Shown here piece after piece: positions 39,944 to 50,659 of a stretch of DNA of 64,000 bases; the stretch's first letter is position 1; each line of letters starts with the position of its first letter. The notes under the pieces were generated by a model. It worked only from the letters and a program-made list of their open reading frames with translations, was not told where the DNA came from and did no database searches. Source of the DNA: Auanema rhodensis (Eukaryota; Nematoda; Chromadorea; Rhabditida; Rhabditidae); assembly GCA_964057225.1 (NCBI GenBank), contig OZ059899.1, positions 5,518,001 through 5,582,000 of the forward strand, written 5' to 3'. Made by a program: the position numbers and the translations under genes.

Positions 39944-42337
39944 ATATAACACCTAACTTAAGAAATCGTTAACCTTTCTTATATAAGAATGCTATTTACT
40001 TTAAATGGTTGTCATACATATTTTGTAACCTAAATACTGCATTTATGTAAATAAGCATGAACTTCAATGATTTTATCGTTAGCAATGAGTCAGTCGTGAA
40101 GAAGGTATTCTCACATTCAACTTACCATTTTTGCCATCCAATCACATTTTTCTCTTAAAGTTCAATAGAACTTTATGCAGATGTCTAAAACTTGACAACA
40201 ACCTATTCTTTTAATATTTATAACTTTTTTATCATTATGTTTACATAACTATGTGTTTATTTACATTGTATATACCATGAGAACTCATTGTTATCAACGA
40301 AATCACATATATCTTATGTATTATTTCTTCATTTCATTAGAGAATAGGTTCTAAGACAAAAGCCGATTCAGCATAACCACAGCCCCTGGGAACTCAAGGT
40401 ATATCGAAATCAAAATCCCATACCCTTGTGATTATAGTTTTCCCAAAGCAATCTATAAGCTATCAGATATATATATATATATATAAATACAAATATATAG
40501 TTATAAATGACTAATAAATGATATAGTTATAAAATTTAAAAAATAAATATAAAATTGATTAAGAAATAACAACATTTCTAATTCAAATAAACTTCTCTTC
40601 ATCTCCTTCCTTATTTTTAATTTTTTGTACTATATTATCCGTTCATCTCTATCTTTTTCTCTTTTTTTTCTTTTTCAAGTAAATATTCAATTGAAATTGA
40701 AATTTTGAACCAAAAATCAGAATATCATTATAGATATATAGCTTTTTATATGGATATATCAGATATTTAAAATGCGTCATCATCAAATAAACATATACTA
40801 TATATTGATTTTAAATGTTGAAAATTTAAAAACAAATAAAAATTTTCATATTCATATATTTATATTTATATTCATATAGAATATATTATTTTGTATTGTT
40901 AGCTTACATCCTATGAGAGATGATATAGTCATTTTCTCAGCTACTTTACCGCTTTTATCTTCTAGCTCACGTGTATATCACGTAAAATTCACGCATCATT
41001 TCATTTGATGCAAACTCAAGAAGAGGTTGACTTCTCTTTTACTTCCTCATAATCTTAACTATCTCGTTTACTATTTTCTCTCTCTTACTCTATAGTTTGC
41101 CGTACCTCGTACTCTTTCTCTCTACCTCTCTCTCTATCACCCTCACTTTCTCTCTATCTCTTTTCATTATTTATCAATCTTTAAGCCCTTTTCCATCCGC
41201 CACCCATCGCTTCAACAACGTTTGAAGAACAGCTCGGTGTCTCGGCTGCCTGGCAATCGCTGACCCGTGAACAGCATCTCCTTAGATATTCAACGATAAG
41301 AAGCTTTTTTTCTAGTTTGAACAGAAGATGACCCCATACAAGCCACACCTCTCTACTACTAATATGTCAATATAATATAAAACTATATATTTTCTTTTCT
41401 TTTTTCGAACAATCAAAATGTTTTTTTATTTCATTTCCTTTTGCCATTCATTATAATTCCGAGAGTATCTGCTGTCCAGCCAGGCTCTTATATGGTTCCG
41501 ATCTTAAGGTCGTATGCCATCCATAAATCCTTTGAACTCATAACCTGCCGCCCAGAAAGAAAACAAACGACGACATGTACATTCACTCTTTGAAAATCTT
41601 ACAAAGCCAAAACCTATTCTCGTTTTCTTTTTCGCTCAGCTTTCCATCCTTTTACGTGTTCACTATAACAACAGAGCAAGACCAACTGGCAACTAGCATA
41701 TTTAGAGTTTTTCAACATTTTCTTCTCCTTTCTCAACTTTATTTAAATTATCTTTCTTATTTCAAGTTCTATATATATATTATAATGTTTCAACTATCGT
41801 CAATAAGGTCACAGTTAATCATAAATTCAAAACTTTTTTTTTTCATTTATAGTTTGTTAGCGATATCTGGTTAAGTGCGCTTCTCGTCTATTTTCAAATA
41901 AATTTCCAAATACGCACTTGGAACTCAACCACCATTTTCCAAAAATTTCGAGCAGATTCTTTGTTTAAAGAGTAAAAATATTCAATGCTATACCCTGACC
42001 TATCAAATTATATTCATTTTTATATGATTTTCCCATCTTTTTTTTAAAAATGTTGTTCCTTCCAATGCATTCTATAACCTCTTCCAATCGCTTCATCGAA
42101 ATTACCATAATTTCGGAGGTTTACTTGTAACTAAGCTTTAATCTCTAATATCCAATTGGCCCAATCTCTCTAACATACTACACAGATCATTACAACTATT
42201 CGGTTCAATTAAGGTATTTTGCTCATTACAAAATATCATTTAGTATTATAATCAATAAACAAATTCAATCAATTTTTCCTTTTTTTTTATTATTCCATAA
42301 TAGATTTCTTATATTTTTTATGAACTGTCATGTATTT

Positions 42338-42352
42338 TGACCTTTGTGACCT
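42338..42352 (-). promoter_or_regulatory. DR3 nuclear-receptor element
   Basis: TGACCT-TTG-TGACCT, which is AGGTCA repeated with a 3-bp spacer on the minus strand. Perfect half-sites in the DR3 arrangement are bound by VDR-type nuclear receptors in animals. No gene start is adjacent, so it would be a distal site. Confidence 0.4.
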
Positions 42353-42558
42353 AACACTTGTATTCAAATTATTTTTGCTACAAGCAACATTTTTATGGCA
42401 TAAGAATTTAGCTTCTGGTCATATGTATAGGTATTATGAAATTATGTTAACACCTGTCGATTAACGGATTATTTCTTAAAATTAGTGTTGTTACGCATAT
42501 TAAGCCTAAACTATAACAAGGTGATGATGCCTCTGGACTTGTACGGAGGGTATAGACA

Positions 42559-42584
42559 GGCGGAGTTTCCAGCCTGACTCCGCC
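42559..42584. repeat. GC-rich inverted repeat (GGCGGAGT / ACTCCGCC)
   Basis: Perfect 8-bp arms separated by the 10-nt loop TTCCAGCCTG. The arm sequence recurs elsewhere in the window: GGCGGAGTTTC at 9354-9364 and ACTCCGCC at 37563-37570. It could be a bidirectional transcription-factor site or an RNA stem. Confidence 0.5.
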
Positions 42585-42628
42585 CTTCGTTCTTGCACAC
42601 ATTTTTGCTCTCAAACTACGAATGTGTT

Positions 42629-43129
42629 ATGTATATGTACCATCAACAAATCATCCAGTTCACATTCACTGATGATAGTAATAAAGAGATGGTTGTTAAG
42701 GTATTGTCATCAATTATCTTTAATTCATTATTGATCTTATGGTTTTCCATTTTTATCTTTTTGTCAATATCATTGATGAGGTATCTGCTTCTAATGCTGC
42801 ATGTATGTTCTGCACATATCATTTCTTCAAATTTTACAAATTTTTGCTCAATATGAACTCTTAATATGAACCTTCTGATATTTTTATGAGTCTTTCTTTT
42901 GAATTAAGGTCAATTTAAGCATTTTGATCTTTATTATTCAACCAAATTTTTTTTCTTTTGAACTAGTCGTAGAGCTCACTTTGCTCAATTGAATTTTCTT
43001 TATTTATTCGTAAGATTCTATCTTTTAATATTTGATAGAACAGATTCGGAATATGATGAGAAGTCATCTGAAACTTCCCACGGCATATCATATTCATTCC
43101 CAGATGACTGGTTCTATTTGAATCGTTAG
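42629..43129 (+). CDS. Candidate two-exon small membrane protein gene in the desert
   Basis: Not recognised. Exon 1 42629-42780 (donor GAG|GTATCTG) and exon 2 42967-43129 (acceptor after CTTTTGAACTAG) join in phase to give 104 residues. The ends are hydrophilic and protein-like: IIQFTFTDDSNKEMVVK near the N-terminus, and DRTDSEYDEKSSETSHGIS then YSFPDDWFYLNR at the C-terminus. The middle is two hydrophobic stretches, but those come from T-rich DNA that gives hydrophobic residues by default. The frame stays open for 32 codons after the TAG (KRQASRILSFRIQREQEQL and on), which hints at a wrong boundary, readthrough or decay. An alternative is donor 42701 joined to acceptor 43040. Low confidence; could be conserved non-coding DNA. 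Confidence 0.22.
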
Positions 43130-43431
43130 AAAAGACAAGCCAGTAGGATTTTATCCTTCAGAATACAAAGAGAGCAGGAACAGTTGAGAAACAATCGGCT
43201 AGTTCGTGTATCAATCAGAAAATAAGTTCATTCTCTCTTAACATATCTATAATCTATTTCATCGTCTAGATAGATGTATCTTAGCTTCGTTATTTGATAC
43301 TAAGCGTTCCTTTTCTCTTTTGCTTTTCTAATATGCTTTACAGTGTCGTGCACATAGCTTATCGTGTTTAGAATCAGTCTAATAGTTTCTTTCTCCATAA
43401 ATATATATTTATAGCTCTTGTCAGACTATTT

Positions 43432-43447
43432 TGACCTACCGTGACCT
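43432..43447 (-). promoter_or_regulatory. DR4 nuclear-receptor element
   Basis: TGACCT-ACCG-TGACCT, that is AGGTCA repeated with a 4-bp spacer on the minus strand. DR4 is the arrangement bound by thyroid-hormone/LXR-type receptors, and nematode DAF-12 also prefers DR4-like spacing, with a different half-site. It lies 1.1 kb from the DR3 at 42338. Confidence 0.45.
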
Positions 43448-45576
43448 GTATCAATATCAAGCCTTATCGTTTCGCGCACTGGCTTTGAGCTGGTTTCCAA
43501 CTTTTTTTTCGTACATTCACACAGTTTTTACATTTATGAGCTCATACGAGCTCATAATTATTTAATTTATCTTTCTTTTTTCTTCAACTGGCTTCTCCCA
43601 TGTACTCTTTTTGCGTAGTTTCAGCCATCTTTCCGTATCTATTGTTTCTTGCTTGACTTCAATATCCATACGCATATGCTTCATGAGTTGGTGACTTTTC
43701 TTCTATTGTTTAGTTCTTTTCTTGGCCATCTTTCAACGATCTGACTTTTCTACTCTTGGATACGTGTCTTTCTATTTGAATATGTTTGCGTCATCTTGAT
43801 TTTTTCATTAAATCAAACAGTATTTCTTCCTATTGCACTTAATGGTTATCATTATATGAAGTTGTAAATTAAAAGAATGTTTGTTTACAACAACAACAAC
43901 AACATATAATGATATTAATAATCATAATATCTATATATATATATATATATATAGTTAATCAATTTAAAGAACTGTTATATATTTATATATGATATCCATA
44001 TATCATTCTTTAAACTGTTATTCTTTCATATTTTTGCTGATCCGATTGTCAGTTGTATTGCAGATACTCTTCTTCATCTATCTATCTATCTCTCTTGATC
44101 TGGCTCTCACTCTCTCTCTCTATATTGCTTTTTCTTATTTCTTCAGTCAAAATGCAATACGTGTGTATATCATCCATATGTGTGCAACTCTTTCTTTCTT
44201 GTTTGTGTCCATCTGATGCTCGAAGATGAAACAAATCGAGATTCCTATGCTATTCAATCTATCCCATCTGGACGTACTCTTCTTTCTTACGTTGTCTTTT
44301 CACCTGATTTCTTTTGTCTCAATCATGCCAAGACCCAGCTGGCTTTTCTGCTCTTTAGCTACATCATCTCTTCATGTATATTCTGAAGTTTTTGTAATCT
44401 ACATATCATGCTTAGATTCTTAAACAGCTCTTTCTCAGTTTTCTATTATCAAAACATGAAGAAGAGGGAGGTTGAGAAAATGGAGGAAAGATAAAAGAAA
44501 GATTATAATCAGCTTAAATCAAGTTATCATATATGAAAGTTATTATATATGTCAGCCTAAAACTTTTTTTCTTTGATAAACCGAGCAACAAACCTACTCG
44601 TTCGGTCTTATCATTATGAACACTTAATCAGAAGACAAACATAAAACGATGATTATGCATTTCTATTATAGTCTTTGTCTCTTCATACTTCGTAATCATT
44701 TTTAATGTTTTACTAGTCATCATGTAGATATGATTCAATCATTAATTCATTTATTTTTATATTTTCTAATATAGATTATGTAAATTATAATTAATTTATA
44801 TATTCTTAGCTTATTTTTATTATTTTACACCTAAGGTTTATGAACTTTATTTTTTCTTTGAAATCATGCGTTATATATCCGTTTGTAGATCTGTTTTGTC
44901 AGCTTTAATCTCTTTTACTTCTCAGCTTTCTTTTTGAAAATCCAAATTCTCATGCCGCTGTATGATGTTCAAAGGTAATAGTGATCAGAGTGCCAAACGA
45001 TGCTTATCCACTTGATTGATAAACTGACAAACTGACAGAACTATCAGTTGGTGTGAGGACAGCTCGATGAAGAAATTGAGCTTGCTCCAATCACGAAACA
45101 TGCCTTTCATCCGTTATTTTGATCACTTTGAACTTGTTCAACGTCATAAGTGAATGTCCTGAGGCATCATACATATGATTTATCGTTACTCAATCATATA
45201 TTGTTCGAATGAAAATATTTTCATTTGGAATTTTCTATATTTGTTTCGAGAATGATTTGTCATTTTACGCATTTTTTTGACTCATCATTTCTCTTTTTTT
45301 TTCTAAATTTATTGTCATAAATATACTTTGGAAATAGATATTTAACCTCTGACCAACCATATGCTAGTTTCTGGACAACTGTTTTAATAGGCTTGTGCAG
45401 AAAATAATTCCTCATCTTCTTTTGTTCACGAAGTTCATCTATCTTGTGTTTTTATTTGATTTTATGTCATTGTGTTATTGGCCAATTGGGTCACTTGCTC
45501 TTTCCGTATGTTTGATCGCTTCAATTTGTATCTTGTTGTTCATTTATTACAATATTCTAAGCTTATGTTTTTCAGA

Positions 45577-46556
45577 ATGCTTCAAGCTCTTATTGTCTCC
45601 TGTCTGATTGTTGGCATCAGTTCAGCATCATATGGTGATCGTTACGTCAAAGATTATCGTGATTATTCTGTGGATGATACGCAGAATATGTATCCAGCAC
45701 GTCCTGGTGAGATTTTATTTTTTCTTTTATCAATTGCTTGAAGAGGGTATAGAAAAACGAGTGAGAAATGCTCGTTGTTTACTCTATGCTATGTCTTACA
45801 GCCTGAGATAGCAGCCAATAATGATCTTCTGCTCTCTAGTTTTGAGATACTCTTAATAGGTTTCGAATAGCATCAATTTCTTAGAATTTGAGAAGCTCAT
45901 CTGTAATTTGCAACTTAGCTGTGCAAATATAAATGTTGTACATAAAATTAATTTAAATCTAATAATATATATAAATTATAATAAATAAATTTATTCTTCT
46001 TTCAGTTACACATACTTTCCCTAATCGAACTCAATGCTTTGAGCTGTGCGAGTTGCCATGCAGCGTGACACATGTATACATGTCTGTTCAGAACATTGAG
46101 ATGTTTAATTGTGCTAAACTTCGTCCACCCAAGGTAACACAGATCTTGTAAATTGAATTCTTCTTATCTCAACTTCTTTCAGATTACTGTTCTTGGATCT
46201 ATTCGAGGAAATTCGTTCTATATGACCCTCGTTGTTTTAGGGTGCATTACAAGTAAGTCTAATTAATTATATTTCTTATTAATTATATATTTATATTTAT
46301 AGTTGGAGTTATCACACTTCTTACTCTTTGCTTCTGCTGTTCTTATTGCTGTAGACCATCAGTATCTAGCAGAGGATCATCAAAAGATGCTTTAACTCAA
46401 GATGACGGAGAATTTAGGTAAATAAATAATAAAATTTAATAATTTCTATAATTTTCTTGTTTTAGAGAATATTTAAATGAGCCTGATAATATTATGACCA
46501 GGAAGGAAAGAGATTTTTCACGTAGGACGAGAAATGCTGCCCCGCAAATTGTCTAA
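45577..46556 (+). CDS. Small type I membrane protein with Cys cluster (unknown family)
   Basis: Not recognised. Five exons give 177 residues. Residues 1-17 (MLQALIVSCLIVGISSA) are a signal peptide. The ectodomain to about 96 begins Tyr/Asp-rich (YGDRYVKDYRDYSVDD), has an N-glycosylation sequon (NRT, about 50) and four or five Cys (QCFELCELPCS, FNCAK). A transmembrane helix at about 98-120 (FYMTLVVLGCITIGVITLLTL) runs into CFCCSYCC, a juxtamembrane cluster typical of palmitoylated proteins. The cytoplasmic tail is polar and ends in QIV, a possible C-terminal PDZ ligand. The layout recalls small Shisa-like adaptor proteins, but the Shisa cysteine pattern is not there. The ATG follows TTTTTCAG by one base, so the 5' exon is either a spliced leader or lies in the desert upstream. 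An AATAAA is near 46814. The gene is real by splice structure; function unknown. Confidence 0.82.
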
Positions 46557-47300
46557 ATAGCTAACAAATAGTATTTTTTCCTGATCTTACTTTTAATTAT
46601 CAAATACGAACGGGTTCTTTTTCGTCTTTTCTTCTTGATTTCATCTCTTCAAATTCAATTAACACCTTCTATGGGTACTTGTATAATTAGTTAGTTTTCT
46701 ATGAAACTTTAAAACATTGAAAGTTTGTCTATGCCTCCTCACTCAATATTAACTTAAAAAGAAATTGCTGTTATCTTTTTACAACATAAGCGAATTGTAT
46801 TTTAAGAGTTTATTAATAAATTATATTATGTAATATATTTCTGTATATATACTATTGATGTTGTAAGATTAAGCTATAGTTCATTTTTCTAATTTCAGTG
46901 GCTAAGTTTGTTTTTATATATAGTGTTAATAAGAAATTTAGAATACTTTACTCTAAACAAACATAAAAGAAACATCAATTCTGTTTATTTATTTTTTCAT
47001 TGTTAAACTGAAATTATAAATTGGGATTTCTGGAATTCTTGGAAATAACTATCCATTTTCCGTCTAAAAACTAAAAACAAACAATAATACAGATATAAAC
47101 GGATTATTTGACAATATGATGGGGTTTAGTTAATTTATTTCATATATATATCTTATAGATATAGAGAATTTTTCATATTTGGAAATAAAATTCTTGAATG
47201 ATCCTATGAGATCATACTACAACAGATATTATCTCAATAGTATGAGAGTGATCGAAGTGAACAAATAAAGAATTTTCTTTTTCACATTTATAACTTTAAT
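46557..47300. other. Intergenic region
   Basis: AT-rich, no gene. A likely polyadenylation signal lies at about 46814. A second AATAAA at about 47265 is just before the next gene. Confidence 0.4.
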
Positions 47301-48559
47301 ATGACCTCTTTATCTTGTAATACTTTAAATATTAAAGAAAAAAGAGATATTATGCATGATTATCTCATTGCTATATCTCTGAGTACTCGTGAAATAGAGG
47401 TTTTCATGAATGATAATTCATATAAAGCTGGTGATTTAATTCGATATAGTAATGGTGTTGGTACAAGGAGTCAAATTTGTTTCGTAAGTTAATTATATGA
47501 ATATAATTAAATTTAAATTATAATTTGAGTTTTTAGTGTATTTTAGCGCATCTGTCTCATGCGAAAGCTTCTACAATTCGAGAGCTTATGATAGCCGACT
47601 GTATTACAACTAAAACAAATAATAATATTGGTAAGATAATTATAAAATTTTTTTTATTTTATATTTTTGTTATAGAAGATAGCATAAAACAAGATTTGAG
47701 TTATAATATTAAATTATTAAAAGGAATTATTAAATTTTTTCATAATCATATTATGACATTACCAATGAAACATCAGAAGGAGCCAGAGATTATCCAAATT
47801 GATGATGATGATGATGATGATGTTGTGATTATTCAAATAGATGATAAAAATAAAAAAGATAACAGTGAGGATCAAGAGCAATATCTAAAAAAGAAAAATG
47901 TTTGTGTTTTAATCAATATTTCTATATAAGTTTATTTCTTTTGTAGGTTATTCCATTTCAAAAAATAAACTCATCCACAGGTTTTCATTCAGTTTTCAAA
48001 TCAATTTATTTAATTTTTCTTTTGTTTTAGTTCCATCTAATTGTTGTCTATCTAAAGATCAGGTATTTATTTATTTTATATTATAATATAAATATAATTA
48101 TTTTAAGTTAGATGTTATACAAGATTGTCTTCAAACTGTTCCAGATGGAGAAGTTCATTTTCACAAATTTATTCAAAGAAAGAGGTTGCATTCATTGTTA
48201 CCTCATCATGAGGTTTCCAATTATTTACTATTTTAATTATTATTTTTCTTTAGACCAATTCATCTTCCTCTTCTATGCATGATACAAAACGTTCTAACTG
48301 TAAGAATTTAGTAAACAAAGAAAAAATGGATAATATAGCAGCTCAGAATAAGTATCTGTCTAATAGCTCGACAAATACGGAATCTACCATATTCTCACAT
48401 GATAAAAAGTATTCATTTTTCACTTTAATAATAATAATATATACACTCTCTTTAAGTTGCCTCAAGTCAACAGATAATCAGAACGAGACTGATAAATCTC
48501 TTGATGTTATTTATGTTCCGTTTAAACGACCTGTCTTAAAGCAACTTTCTAAAGAATAA
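47301..48559 (+). CDS. Unknown protein with tandem SUMO-interaction-like motifs
   Basis: Not recognised. About eight exons give roughly 309 residues: first exon 47301-47482, last exon about 48461-48559. The N-terminal ~120 residues look folded and helical (KEKRDIMHDYLIAISLSTRE, then LAHLSHAKASTIRELMIADC). Next come two copies of a hydrophobic-plus-acidic motif, EIIQIDDDDDDD and VVIIQIDD (about 130-149), separated only by the Asp run. This is the shape of SUMO-interacting motifs. The rest is Ser/Asn/Lys-rich and probably disordered; near the C-terminus LDVIYVPFKRP could be a third such motif. There is no RING, SP-RING or SAP domain that I can see, so I do not call it a SUMO ligase. Likely a nuclear scaffold. 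An AATAAA is near 48857. Intron phases are consistent, so the gene is probably real. Confidence 0.72.
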
Positions 48560-49021
48560 AACTGTAAGTTTGTTTCTTGGATCGAACAAAATTTTAAAAA
48601 GAACTTATTCAGATCCATAAATAAATTGGCAATCTAGTGCTATACGTTGTGATAACAAAATAGTTTTAAAGTCTAAATCTGCTCGCAACATTTTTAAAGA
48701 ATGTTTTTACTGTTTTATTGTTTTATTGTTTTATTATTTATTTTTATGTTTTATTGAATAATTCAATTTTTCTCCTGTTTATTCAAAAGTTTCCTGTTTC
48801 GATTCCGTTATTCGAAACCGTATATCAATTGCTTTGTTTTAACCTGCAAGATCATTAATAAAGTTTGATAAGATTGCTTATTAATTCGATAATATCTTAT
48901 CTTTTACTGAATAGATTATATGTACATCTCAATAATTTAATTTTACTTTTTGTTAATATAAAAGCATTTATTTCAGAAATCTGTATTTATCTATAATACT
49001 ATAAATCTAAAACTAATTGCT
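48560..49021. other. Intergenic region
   Basis: AT-rich. A short TTTTATTGTT tandem stretch lies at about 48710-48735. The polyadenylation signal for the upstream gene is near 48857. An acceptor TTTATTTCAG ends at about 48977, 45 bp before the next ATG. Confidence 0.4.
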
Positions 49022-49174
49022 ATGAAGCTGCATATATGCGTCACGATATCTTTGATAATTCTAATGATTGTTATACTTATATTCACTATATTTTGCTGTC
49101 TTGTATTCAGAGCAGAACGAAGAAAATCAAAGAAAAAACAACAAAATGTTTTATTGAAAGAGCAAATTCCTTAA
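49022..49174 (+). CDS. 50-residue single-pass membrane protein
   Basis: Not recognised. One uninterrupted frame begins MKLHICVTISLIILMIVILI, continues FTIFCCLVF as one strong transmembrane segment (about 6-28), then has a highly basic tail (RAERRKSKKKQQ) and ends LLKEQIP. Basic residues directly after the membrane segment predict an Nout-Cin orientation if it is a signal anchor. The CC pair at the membrane edge could be palmitoylated. A splice acceptor (TTTCAG) lies just upstream and AATAAAG at about 49232 downstream, so it has the signals of a complete small gene. It could instead be a chance frame; the sharp hydrophobic-to-basic change argues for coding. Confidence 0.5.
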   Translation: MKLHICVTISLIILMIVILIFTIFCCLVFRAERRKSKKKQQNVLLKEQIP

Positions 49175-49361
49175 CATTCAGTTAAACTTTGACGTATTTT
49201 ATTTGCTTAGTTTTTATAGAAGACAAATTAAAATAAAGTTTATTAAACCCACATGATACTTAATTCAATTTATGACTAAAGACTAGATGAAATTATTATA
49301 GGAATGTAAAAAGTAAATTGGTCAATATTAAGATAAACTCTGTTTCGATTAGTAGATGATC

Positions 49362-50651
49362 TTAGAAAAACTGGAGTAATTTATCTGCCATGACAACGCC
49401 ATCACGGATAACAAAAGCGTGTTCACACTCTTTATCATCAATAACCACATGTCCCTTTGGCATACGAGATTCCATATCAGTTCCTGTATTACAAAAATGA
49501 ATTTAACTCAATATACCAATTTTCTAAACTCACCCAGTGTCAACGGACACCAACCATCAGTTGTACCATAGTAGAAATATATTAAGTTTTGATTTGAAAT
49601 AAGCTGCTCGTCTAATGCACACACCTGAAAAGTTCAAAATTTGATTTATTGAAAATAATATGTACTTTTTCTAATTCATCACTAGACATATGAACAATAT
49701 TTCTGAACACATGCATATGTAAAAGTTCAGCAGCTGAGTCAACTACTTCAGTTGGAGCCTAAAAAATACAAAGTTCGAAGAAGTAAAAAGAAAGTGACTA
49801 ACCGCATCTCCTAAATTAATGCTAACAAGCCATTTTTTCATCGAAGTAGGAAGAATATCTAGCCAAAATGTTAAAGATTTGGTTAGCCAATCATTCATGT
49901 CCAAAGTCTGGATAGGCAAGACATTAATTATTAAATTACAAAACTATCCTACCGATAGGAGGCGTTTTAGTCTTAAGCCGTTTGGAGTCTCAGCCATCTT
50001 CTCAATTGTAGGGAAAAGAGCAATTGCTTTTCGGATGCTGTAGTCATCTTTTATATAAGGTAATATCCTAAAACGATCAATTTATATACATTGAAAAGAT
50101 TTTCTGAGCACCTAAGCATCATGTAAGACCCAATGCTGTGACCAAGAACATAAATCTTATTGCCCTTAGGGAGATACTCTTTGACGAAATCAAGCTTATG
50201 TTGAACTTGCACGTCAAGCAAAAAACGATCTAAAAACAGAATAATATTGATAAATGGCATATCTTAATATATACCATTGTACTTAGGCTCCGTATATGTT
50301 CTCAATTCACTAGGTAACACAACATGATTCAGATGAGAAACAGTATAAAACAGAAATTGCGATTTTTTATCCCCAATTCTTTCAGCTCTAGCAAGTAAAT
50401 TTCGTAAAAGACGACGACCGAAATCAGCATAAAATCCCTCGTTACCAGGATTTCCTGATAGTATGAATAAGATTACACAAGCCATAATATAGGCTACCTG
50501 GTATCATAAGAATAACTACTCTATTATCGTCTTCTCCCTTATTTTCTATGCTGAGAGCATCTTTGGATAAATCTGTGCCCATAACAGAAAATCTAGTCCA
50601 TCGTCCTCCGACAGTAACCCAGTCAACATGCCGAGTGATTTCCCGAAGCAT
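49362..50651 (-). CDS. LDAH: Lipid droplet-associated hydrolase (LDAH family)
   Basis: Alpha/beta-hydrolase of lipid droplets, implicated in cholesterol-ester turnover in animals. From the start at 50651, reading leftwards: WVTVGGRWTRFSV, then VVILMIPGNPGNEGFYADF, which is the IPGNPG oxyanion-loop block of LDAH; then TVSHLNHVVLP and KIYVLGHSIGSYMML, the nucleophile elbow with the catalytic Ser in GHSIGS. IALFPTIEKMAETPNGLRL follows, then IYFYYGTTDGWCPLT with the catalytic Asp, and ECEHAFVI with the catalytic His near the end. Triad and length match the family. At least seven short exons. The ATG follows AATTCAG by one base, which suggests trans-splicing; the gene lies 228 bp downstream of Rpn11 on the same strand, as in an operon. 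Confidence 0.93.
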
Positions 50652-50659
50652 TCTGAATT

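Larger units (their letters stand above)
33836..41199. other. Gene desert, middle part
   Basis: Strongly pyrimidine-rich on the plus strand, with many simple repeats and no supported gene. Islands of ordinary complexity: about 34400-34970; 36360-37090; 37490-37740, containing small inverted repeats AGGTTA/TAACCT and AGTCTG/CAGACT and the sequence GACTCCGCC; and 39120-39310 (exon-like frame, listed separately). The long frames 34402-34776 and 38369-38935 are low-complexity translations of TC-rich DNA and are not called. Confidence 0.4.
41200..45576. other. Gene desert, part nearest the 45.6 kb gene
   Basis: Contains the richest set of complex islands: 41200-41350, 41450-41580, 42500-42700, 43030-43220 and 44960-45160. 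Two nuclear-receptor-type direct repeats, a GC-rich inverted repeat and a candidate two-exon gene (all listed separately) lie here. The remainder is T/C-rich on the plus strand. It may be the upstream regulatory region or a large 5' intron of the gene whose coding part starts at 45577 immediately after a splice acceptor. Confidence 0.4.

Noticed and set aside
43440-43560. GAGCTCATACGAGCTCATA short palindromic duplication as a transposon end
   Set aside because: Only one short copy seen, with no matching terminal repeat or target duplication nearby.
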